Assembly: GCA_003519485.1 (NCBI GenBank)
Contig: DOWQ01000450.1
Span: 7,648-12,980, forward strand
DNA length: 5,333 nt
DNA from: Streptomyces sp.
Lineage (GTDB): Bacteria > Actinomycetota > Actinomycetes > Streptomycetales > Streptomycetaceae
Direction of reading: 5' to 3'
Position 1 is the first letter of the stretch. Each line of letters starts with the position of its first letter. Under the pieces are notes generated by a model. It was not told the DNA's origin. It searched no databases and saw only the letters and a program-made list of their open reading frames with translations. Of this stretch, positions 1-5,333 are shown piece by piece. A program made the translations under genes and the position numbers.

Positions 1-1688
1 TCGGCATGGCGATGGCCGCGCGCTACGAGCGCGGGCTGTTCGACCCGGAGGCCCCCGCGGGCGCGTCTCCGTTCGACCACACCATCTGGGCGATCGTCTC
101 CGACGGCGACCTGGAGGAGGGCATCTCCGCGGAGGCGTCCTCGCTGGCCGGGCATCAGCAGCTCGGCAACCTCGTCGCGCTCTACGACGACAACCACATC
201 TCGATCGAGGGCGACACCGCCACGGCCTTCTCCGAGGACGTCCTCAAGCGCTACGAGGCGTACGGCTGGCACGTCCAGCGCGTCGAGCAGTCGCCGAACG
301 GCGACTTCGACGTGCAGGCGCTGCACGCGGCGCTCAAGGCGGCGCAGGACGAGACCGAGCGGCCGTCCATGATCGCCGCTCGTACGATCATCGCCTGGCC
401 GGCCCCGAACGCGCAGAACACCGAGGCCTCGCACGGCTCGGCGCTCGGCGCCGAGGAGGTCGCCGCCACCAAGGAGGTGCTCGGCTTCGACCCCGAGCGG
501 CACTTCCAGGTCGACGACGACGTCTTCGCCCACGCCCGCGAGGTCGTGGACCGCGGCCGTGAGCAGCGGGCCCACTGGGACAAGCGGTTCCAGGAGTGGC
601 GCGACGCCAACGCCGGCCGCGCCGCCGACTTCGACCGGATCGCCGCGGGCGAGCTGCCCGAGGGCTGGGAGCTGCGGCTGCCGGTCTTCGAGCCCGGCAA
701 GGACGTCGCGACCCGCAAGGCGTCGGGCGAGGTCCTCAAGGAGCTCGGCAGTGTGCTCCCCGAGCTGTGGGGCGGCTCCGCCGACCTCGCCGGCTCGAAC
801 AACACCACGATCGACGCGACGTCGTCCTTCCTGCCGGCGAGCAACCCGCTGCCGGAGGCGAACCCGTACGGCCGTACGGTCCACTTCGGCATCCGCGAGC
901 ACGCCATGGGTTCGGCCATGAACGGCATCGCGCTGCACGGCAACACCCGGATCTACGGCGGCACCTTCCTGGTGTTCTCCGACTACATGCGCCCGGCCGT
1001 GCGGCTGGCCGCCCTGATGGGGCTGCCGGTCACCTACGTCTGGACGCACGACTCGATCGGTCTCGGCGAGGACGGCCCGACCCACCAGCCGGTGGAGCAC
1101 ATGGCCGCGCTGCGCGCGATCCCGGGCCTGAACATGGTCCGCCCGGCCGACGCGAACGAGACGGCGATCGCCTGGGGCGAGATCATCCGCCGGCACGCGG
1201 CGAAGCCCGCCCCGCACGGCCTGGCGCTGACCAGGCAGAACGTCCCGACGTACGAGGCGAACGACGACGCCGCCAAGGGCGGCTACGTCCTCTTCGAGGC
1301 CGAGGGACCCGGCGGGGACAGCGCGGCGCCGCAGGTCGTGCTCATCGGCACCGGCTCCGAGGTGCAGCTGGCCGTCGAGGCCCGCGAGCGGCTCCAGGCG
1401 TCCGGCGTGCCGACGCGCGTGGTGTCGATGCCGTCCGTCGAGTGGTTCGAGGAGCAGGAGCAGGGGTACCGGGACAGCGTGCTGCCGCCGTCCGTGAAGG
1501 CCCGGGTCGCGGTGGAGGCGGGTATCGCCCTCACCTGGCAGCGGTACGTCGGCGAGGCCGGCCGTGTCGTCTCGCTGGAGCACTTCGGCGCCTCCGCCGA
1601 CTACAAGGTGCTGTACCGGGAATTCGGCCTGACCACCGACGCGGTCGAGGCAGCGGCGAGGGAATCTCTCGAAGCCGCCGGTCGCTGA
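1..1688 (+). CDS. tkt: Transketolase, 3' part (start lies upstream of the window)
   Basis: This thiamine diphosphate enzyme moves two-carbon ketol units from xylulose 5-phosphate to ribose 5-phosphate or erythrose 4-phosphate in the cytoplasm (non-oxidative pentose phosphate pathway). The frame is already open at the window edge (first full codon at position 3), and the first ATG at 6 falls inside the conserved GMAMAARYERG stretch, so it is not the start. About 561 residues are visible; family members are near 700, so roughly 130-140 N-terminal residues are missing. The cofactor-binding motif SDGDLEEG...YDDN spans about 99-194. The pyrimidine-binding domain begins near 700 and holds HFGIREHAM (882-908), whose Glu at 897-899 matches the catalytic glutamate, and GLGEDGPTHQPVEH (1059-1100) with its conserved histidines. 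The C-terminal domain includes IGTGSEVQ near 1345 and ends at TGA 1686-1688. The frame is intact with no cysteine. Identity is certain from the motifs; which paralogue it is cannot be told. Confidence 0.97.
   Translation, partial: GMAMAARYERGLFDPEAPAGASPFDHTIWAIVSDGDLEEGISAEASSLAGHQQLGNLVALYDDNHISIEGDTATAFSEDVLKRYEAYGWHVQRVEQSPNGDFDVQALHAALKAAQDETERPSMIAARTIIAWPAPNAQNTEASHGSALGAEEVAATKEVLGFDPERHFQVDDDVFAHAREVVDRGREQRAHWDKRFQEWRDANAGRAADFDRIAAGELPEGWELRLPVFEPGKDVATRKASGEVLKELGSVLPELWGGSADLAGSNNTTIDATSSFLPASNPLPEANPYGRTVHFGIREHAMGSAMNGIALHGNTRIYGGTFLVFSDYMRPAVRLAALMGLPVTYVWTHDSIGLGEDGPTHQPVEHMAALRAIPGLNMVRPADANETAIAWGEIIRRHAAKPAPHGLALTRQNVPTYEANDDAAKGGYVLFEAEGPGGDSAAPQVVLIGTGSEVQLAVEARERLQASGVPTRVVSMPSVEWFEEQEQGYRDSVLPPSVKARVAVEAGIALTWQRYVGEAGRVVSLEHFGASADYKVLYREFGLTTDAVEAAARESLEAAGR
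864..879. repeat. 16-nt perfect palindrome made of two tandem 8-nt palindromes, inside tkt
   Basis: CCGTACGG occurs twice in a row, forming a 16-nt perfect palindrome across the codons for the conserved PYGRTV segment. Protein conservation fixes much of the sequence, but the CGT arginine codon and some third positions are free choices. As RNA it could form a 6-bp stem with a GGCC loop. A functional role is not shown. Confidence 0.45.
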
Positions 1689-1691
1689 CGC

Positions 1692-1701
1692 TCGTATACG
1701 A
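1692..1701. repeat. 10-nt perfect palindrome in the tkt-tal spacer
   Basis: TCGTATACGA reads the same on both strands and sits 3 nt after the tkt stop codon, in the only real intergenic gap of the window (1689-1722). This gap is visibly less GC-rich than the flanking genes. The palindrome could be a protein-binding half-site, an RNA-processing site or chance. I could not pair its TATACG with a convincing -35 element, so I do not call a promoter. Confidence 0.3.
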
Positions 1702-1706
1702 CAAGT

Positions 1707-1711
1707 AGGAG
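1707..1711 (+). promoter_or_regulatory. Ribosome binding site of tal
   Basis: AGGAG lies within a purine-rich run (AAGTAGGAGA) and is followed by 11 nt before the ATG at 1723. The spacing is slightly long but workable. It is the only good Shine-Dalgarno match near this start, and it supports ATG 1723 over any later in-frame start. Confidence 0.7.
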
Positions 1712-1722
1712 ATGCAATTCTC

Positions 1723-2841
1723 ATGGCAGACGCACTCAAGCGCCTCTCCGACGAAGGCGTGGCGATCTGGCTGGACGACCTGTCCCGCAAGCTCATCACG
1801 TCCGGCAAGCTCGCCGAGCTGATGGACCAGAGCCACCTCGTCGGCATCACCAGCAATCCGACGATCTTCCAGAAGGCCATCGCCGGCGGCGAGGGCTACG
1901 AGCAGCAGCTCTCCGACCTCGCGGTCCGCCGGCTGACCGTCGAAGAAGCGCTGCGGATGATCACCACCGCGGACGTCCGGGACGCGGCGGACGTGCTGCG
2001 GCCGGTCTTCGATGCGACCAGTCACCGCGACGGCCGGGTCTCCATCGAGGTGGACCCGCGGCTGGCGCACAACACCCACGCCACCGTCGCCGAGGCCAAG
2101 CAGCTGGCCTGGCTGGTGGACCGACCGAACACCTTTATCAAGATCCCGGCCACCGAGGCGGGCCTTCCGGCGATCACGGAGGTCATCGGCAGGGGCATCA
2201 GCGTCAACGTCACGCTGATCTTCTCGCTGGACCGCTACCGCGCGGTGATGGACGCCTTCCTCGCCGGCCTGGAGAAGGCCAGGGCCGCCGGCCTGGACCT
2301 GTCCCAGATCCAGTCGGTCGCCTCCTTCTTCGTGTCCCGCGTGGACACCGAGATCGACAAGCGGCTGGACGGCATGGGCACGGACGAGGCGAAGGCGCTG
2401 CGTGGCAAGGCCGCCATCGCCAACGCCCGGCTCGCCTACGAGGCGTACGAAGAGGTCTTCCGCAGCGACCGCTGGGAGGCCCTGGAGCGCGAGGGCGCCC
2501 ACCGGCAGCGCCCGCTGTGGGCCTCCACCGGCGTCAAGGACAAGGCGTACAAGGACACCATGTACGTCGACCAGCTGGTCGCCCCGGGCGTGGTGAACAC
2601 GATGCCGGAGCCGACCCTCGATGCGGTCGCCGACCACGCCGAGATCACCGGCGAGACGGTGCGCGGCACGTACGAGCAGGCCCGCGCCGACCTCGAAGCG
2701 CTCGAGAAGATCGGGGTCTCGTACAACGAGGTCGTGCAGCTCCTCGAGGACGAGGGCGTGGAGAAGTTCGAGGCGTCCTGGAACGACCTCCTGAAGTCCA
2801 CCGAGGCCGAGCTCAAGCGTCTCGCTCCTCCGGAGGCATGA
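1723..2841 (+). CDS. tal: Transaldolase
   Basis: Transaldolase transfers a dihydroxyacetone unit from sedoheptulose 7-phosphate to glyceraldehyde 3-phosphate, giving erythrose 4-phosphate and fructose 6-phosphate, through a Schiff base on lysine. It acts in the cytoplasm as the partner of the transketolase just upstream. The 372-residue product has the usual length of the longer actinobacterial form. The first transaldolase signature, GITSNPTIF, is at residues 41-49 (1843-1869). The Schiff-base lysine is K140 in FIKIPAT (codon 2140-2142), followed by SVNVTLIFSLDRY at 160-172. Further conserved segments are SFFVSRVDTEID (201-212) and RPLWASTGVKDKAY (263-276). ATG 1723 is preceded by AGGAG at 1707-1711 and places the conserved LSDEGVAIWLDDLSR near the N-terminus as expected. 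The stop TGA (2839-2841) lies 1 nt before zwf. The protein has no cysteine, and nothing suggests damage or transfer. Confidence 0.97.
   Translation: MADALKRLSDEGVAIWLDDLSRKLITSGKLAELMDQSHLVGITSNPTIFQKAIAGGEGYEQQLSDLAVRRLTVEEALRMITTADVRDAADVLRPVFDATSHRDGRVSIEVDPRLAHNTHATVAEAKQLAWLVDRPNTFIKIPATEAGLPAITEVIGRGISVNVTLIFSLDRYRAVMDAFLAGLEKARAAGLDLSQIQSVASFFVSRVDTEIDKRLDGMGTDEAKALRGKAAIANARLAYEAYEEVFRSDRWEALEREGAHRQRPLWASTGVKDKAYKDTMYVDQLVAPGVVNTMPEPTLDAVADHAEITGETVRGTYEQARADLEALEKIGVSYNEVVQLLEDEGVEKFEASWNDLLKSTEAELKRLAPPEA
2832..2836 (+). promoter_or_regulatory. Ribosome binding site that fixes the TTG start of zwf
   Basis: GGAGG lies inside the last codons of tal, 6 nt before TTG 2843, which is ideal spacing. 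The nearer ATG at 2838-2840 is only 1 nt from the GGAGG and opens a frame that stops after two codons (ATG AAT TGA), so it cannot start zwf. The GGAGG is the right half of a perfect 10-nt palindrome, CCTCCGGAGG (2827-2836). Confidence 0.75.
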
Positions 2842-2842
2842 A

Positions 2843-4366
2843 TTGACCAGCAGCAATCCGCTGCGTGACGCTCAGGACCGGCGGCTCCCGCGTATCGCGG
2901 GGCCGTCGGGCCTGGTCATCTTCGGCGTCACGGGCGATTTGTCCCGTAAAAAACTGATGCCTGCCGTCTACGACCTGGCCAACCGCGGATTGCTGCCGCC
3001 GGGATTCTCGCTCGTCGGCTTCGCCCGCCGCGAGTGGGAGCACCAGGACTTCTGCGACGTCGTCCACGACGCCGTCAAGAAGCACGCCCGGACCCCCTTC
3101 CGGGAGGAGGTCTGGCTGCAGCTCGCGGAGGGCTTCCGGTTCGTCCCCGGCGACTTCTCGGACGACGACGCCTTCCGCAAGCTCAAGTCGACGATCGACG
3201 ACCTCGACAAGGCCCGCGGCACGGGCGGCAACTTCGCCTTCTACCTCTCGGTGCCGCCGAAGTTCTTCCCCACCGTCGTGCAGCAGCTCAAGGAGCACGG
3301 GCTGTCGGAGGGCGGGACGGATTCCTGGCGGCGCGCGGTCATCGAAAAGCCGTTCGGTCACGACCTCGCGAGCGCCGAGGAGCTCAACCAGGTCGTCCAC
3401 CGGGTCTTCAAGCCGAGCGACGTCTTCCGGATCGACCACTACCTCGGCAAGGAGACGGTCCAGAACATCCTGGCGCTGCGCTTCGCCAACACGATGTTCG
3501 AGCCGCTGTGGAACCGGTCGTACGTCGACCACGTACAGATCACGATGGCCGAGGACATCGGCATCGGCGGCCGGGCCGGCTACTACGACGGCATCGGCGC
3601 CGCCCGTGACGTCATCCAGAACCACCTGCTCCAGCTGCTGGCGCTGACCGCGATGGAGGAGCCCTCCTCCTTCGACGCCAAGGCGCTGGTCACCGAGAAG
3701 CTCAAGGTCCTCAAGGCGGTGCAGCTCCCGCAGGACCTGGGCAAGCACACCGTCCGCGGCCAGTACGCGCACGGCTGGCAGGGCGGCGAGGAGGTGCCCG
3801 GCTACCTGGAGGAGGAGGGCATCGACGGGGATTCGCGCACCGACACCTACGCCGCGATCAAGCTGTCGATCGACAACCGCCGCTGGGCCGGGGTGCCGTT
3901 CTACCTGCGCACCGGGAAACGGCTCGGCCGCCGCGTCACCGAGATCGCGGTCGTCTTCCAGCGCGCGCCGTACTCGCCCTTCGACAGCACCGACACCCAG
4001 GAGCTGGGGCAGAACGCCCTGGTCGTCCGGGTGCAGCCGGACGAGGGCGTGACCATCCGCTTCGGTTCCAAGGTGCCCGGCACCTCGATGGAGATCCGGG
4101 ACGTGACGATGGACTTCGCCTACGGCGAGTCCTTCACCACCTCCAGCCCCGAGGCGTACGAGCGGCTGCTGCTGGACGTACTGCTGGGCGACGCGAACCT
4201 CTTCCCCCGGCACCAGGAGGTGGAGGAGTCCTGGCGCATCCTCGACCCCGTGGAGGAGTACTGGGACCGGCACGGGAAGCCCGAGCAGTACACCGCCGGC
4301 ACCTGGGGCCCCACGGCGGCGGACGAGATGCTCGCACGAGACGGACGGAGCTGGCGCCGGCCATGA
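2843..4366 (+). CDS. zwf: Glucose-6-phosphate 1-dehydrogenase
   Basis: Zwf oxidises glucose 6-phosphate to 6-phosphogluconolactone and reduces NADP+, the committed step of the oxidative pentose phosphate pathway and a main source of cytoplasmic NADPH. The 507-residue length is typical. The nucleotide-binding motif GVTGDL is at residues 28-33 (2924-2941). IEKPFG is at 167-172. The substrate-binding motif RIDHYLGKE is at 196-204 (3428-3454). H261 in IQNHLLQL (codon 3623-3625) aligns with the catalytic base histidine known in the family, and RTGKR is at 356-360. I chose TTG 2843 because GGAGG lies 6 nt upstream and because it gives the N-terminus MTSSNPLRDAQDRRLPRIAG, which resembles streptomycete homologues. 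The start is 1 nt after the tal stop and the stop TGA overlaps the opcA ATG, so translation is probably coupled on both sides. The only cysteine is C71. Codons around 2936-2953 (GAT TTG, CGT AAA AAA) are unusually AT-rich. Identity is certain; the exact start is slightly less so. Confidence 0.96.
   Translation: MTSSNPLRDAQDRRLPRIAGPSGLVIFGVTGDLSRKKLMPAVYDLANRGLLPPGFSLVGFARREWEHQDFCDVVHDAVKKHARTPFREEVWLQLAEGFRFVPGDFSDDDAFRKLKSTIDDLDKARGTGGNFAFYLSVPPKFFPTVVQQLKEHGLSEGGTDSWRRAVIEKPFGHDLASAEELNQVVHRVFKPSDVFRIDHYLGKETVQNILALRFANTMFEPLWNRSYVDHVQITMAEDIGIGGRAGYYDGIGAARDVIQNHLLQLLALTAMEEPSSFDAKALVTEKLKVLKAVQLPQDLGKHTVRGQYAHGWQGGEEVPGYLEEEGIDGDSRTDTYAAIKLSIDNRRWAGVPFYLRTGKRLGRRVTEIAVVFQRAPYSPFDSTDTQELGQNALVVRVQPDEGVTIRFGSKVPGTSMEIRDVTMDFAYGESFTTSSPEAYERLLLDVLLGDANLFPRHQEVEESWRILDPVEEYWDRHGKPEQYTAGTWGPTAADEMLARDGRSWRRP
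4363..4366 (+). promoter_or_regulatory. ATGA stop/start overlap coupling zwf to opcA
   Basis: The opcA ATG (4363-4365) shares bases with the zwf stop TGA (4364-4366). The nearest Shine-Dalgarno-like element is GGAG at 4347-4350, 12 nt away and weak. The layout suggests that opcA is translated mainly by ribosomes finishing zwf, which would keep the two partners in proportion. Confidence 0.7.
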
Positions 4367-5333
4367 ACATCGATCTCACGGACACCACGTCCAGCCGGAT
4401 CAACGCGGGTCTGGTCAAGGCACGCCGGGCCGCCGGGTCGCCGGCCGTCGGCATGGTGCTGACCCTGGTCATCGTCACCGACGAGGGCAACCACTACGAC
4501 GCGCTCCGGGCCGCCAGCGAGGCGTCCAAGGAGCACCCGTCCCGCATCCTCGTGGTCATCAAGCGGCCGGGGCGCTCGCCCCGCGACCGCAGGCTGGCGC
4601 GGCTGGACGCGGAGGTCCGCGTCGGCGGCGAGACCGGAACCAGCGAGACGGTGCTGCTGCGGCTGCACGGCGAGCTGGCGAACCACGCCCACTCGGTGGT
4701 GCTGCCGCTGCTGCTGCCGGACACCCCGGTAGTCGTCTGGTGGCCGGAGGACGCGCCGGAGCACCCGAACGAGGACCTGCTCGGCAAGCTCGCCGCCCGG
4801 CGCATCACGGACGCCTCCGCGATCGAGGACCCGGTCGCCACGCTCGCCCGGCGGGCCGAGACCTACACCCCCGGCGACACCGACCTGGCGTGGACCCGGA
4901 TCACCCCGTGGCGCAGCGTGCTGGCCGCCGCCCTGGACCAGAAGCACGGCGTGATCGAGTCGGCCGTCGTCGAGGGCGAGGCGTACAACCCGAGCAGCGA
5001 GCTGCTGGCGCTCTGGCTCGCCGAGCGGCTGCGGGTGCCGGTGGAGCGCAAGGTGTCGGACGGGCCGGGTCTGACGGCCGTACGGCTGGCGACCTCCGAC
5101 GGCGAGATCTGCCTGGACCGGGCGAGCGGCTTCCTCGCGGAGCTGGCCATGCCCGGCCAGCCGGACCGGCATGTGGCCCTGCACCGGCGGGACACGGCCG
5201 AGCTGATCGCGGAGGAGCTGCGGCGGCTGGACCCGGACGAGATGTACGCGTCGGCGGTGAGGTTCAGCGTGAGCGAGCTCGGCAAGCAGGTGATCCGGCC
5301 GGCCGGTGACGACGAGCGGGCGGCTGCGGCTTC
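4363..5333 (+). CDS. opcA: Glucose-6-phosphate dehydrogenase assembly protein OpcA, 5' part (runs off the window)
   Basis: OpcA is a non-catalytic partner needed for assembly or full activity of glucose-6-phosphate dehydrogenase in cyanobacteria and actinobacteria. The frame stays open to the window end, giving 323 complete codons. Streptomycete homologues are around 350 residues or a little longer, so only a short tail should be missing. Family features seen are the N-terminus MNIDLTDTTSSRINAGLVKA, a first segment with VGMVLTLVIV (29-38) and KEHPSRILVVIKR (56-68), PLLLPDTPVVVWWP (115-128), and the conserved TDLAWTRITPWRSVLAAALD (173-192). The visible end turns Asp- and Ala-rich (GDDERAAAA), consistent with the low-complexity Ala/Lys tail I associate with streptomycete OpcA. 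It contains one cysteine, C250, so a thiol-pair redox switch within the visible part is unlikely. ATG 4363 overlaps the zwf stop, and no better start exists just upstream. Position directly after zwf supports the assignment. Confidence 0.93.
   Translation, partial: MNIDLTDTTSSRINAGLVKARRAAGSPAVGMVLTLVIVTDEGNHYDALRAASEASKEHPSRILVVIKRPGRSPRDRRLARLDAEVRVGGETGTSETVLLRLHGELANHAHSVVLPLLLPDTPVVVWWPEDAPEHPNEDLLGKLAARRITDASAIEDPVATLARRAETYTPGDTDLAWTRITPWRSVLAAALDQKHGVIESAVVEGEAYNPSSELLALWLAERLRVPVERKVSDGPGLTAVRLATSDGEICLDRASGFLAELAMPGQPDRHVALHRRDTAELIAEELRRLDPDEMYASAVRFSVSELGKQVIRPAGDDERAAAA

Noticed and set aside
6..8. ATG at 6 as the start of transketolase
   Set aside because: The frame is open to the window edge, and the codons around this ATG belong to a conserved internal segment. 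Starting here would remove part of the cofactor-binding domain.
1672..1700. Possible promoter with TATACG as -10 element upstream of tal
   Set aside because: The sequence 17 nt upstream (AAGCCG) does not resemble a -35 element, and the site overlaps the end of tkt, so support is too weak to call it.
596..1708. 370-codon alternative frame on the plus strand inside tkt
   Set aside because: The product is dominated by Arg, Gly, Ala and Pro, typical of a shifted frame in GC-rich DNA, while the true tkt frame carries all the transketolase motifs.
1531..2856. 441-codon open frame on the minus strand antisense to tal
   Set aside because: It is rich in Arg, Gly, Val, Leu, Asp and Glu with no recognisable domain, and lies opposite a certain gene. 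Long antisense frames are a common by-product of GC-rich third codon positions.
2948..2954. AAAAAAC, which resembles a known -1 frameshift heptamer, in zwf
   Set aside because: The reading frame is AAA AAA C.., not A AAA AAC as programmed slippage needs, and full-length Zwf is encoded in one frame with no extension expected.
2813..4273. 486-codon open frame on the minus strand antisense to zwf
   Set aside because: Same high-GC shadow pattern: low-complexity composition, no family resemblance, and complete overlap with an intact zwf.
4120..5184. 354-codon open frame on the minus strand antisense to zwf and opcA
   Set aside because: It spans the junction of two well-supported sense genes and has a biased, domain-free composition, so it is a shadow.

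Overview
The window is a high-GC actinobacterial segment, most likely from Streptomyces or a close relative. By eye the GC content is about 70%, with strong G/C preference at third codon positions. The predicted proteins closely resemble the Streptomyces versions of four pentose phosphate pathway proteins. This placement rests on recognising the protein families and gene order, not on a database search.

All four genes are on the + strand and tightly packed: the 3' part of tkt (transketolase, 1-1688, start upstream of the window), tal (transaldolase, 1723-2841), zwf (glucose-6-phosphate dehydrogenase, 2843-4366, TTG start) and the 5' part of opcA (glucose-6-phosphate dehydrogenase assembly protein, 4363 to the window end). 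The intergenic distances shrink along the cluster: 34 nt, then 1 nt, then a 4-nt ATGA overlap. This points to one polycistronic mRNA with translational coupling in its second half. No promoter or terminator is evident inside the window, and no stretch over 300 nt lacks a gene.

Functionally this is the actinobacterial tkt-tal-zwf-opcA module. Zwf, helped by OpcA, opens the oxidative branch by oxidising glucose 6-phosphate and making NADPH. Transketolase and transaldolase run the non-oxidative branch, linking pentose phosphates to fructose 6-phosphate and glyceraldehyde 3-phosphate. In related genomes a 6-phosphogluconolactonase gene commonly follows opcA; that would lie outside this window.

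The region is core metabolism. I see no mobile element, CRISPR array, RNA gene, frameshift or new system. The points worth a second look are small: near-absence of cysteine across all four proteins, a 16-nt perfect palindrome inside tkt, a 10-nt palindrome in the tkt-tal spacer, an unusual start-site arrangement at tal/zwf, and a cluster of rare AT-rich codons near the start of zwf.
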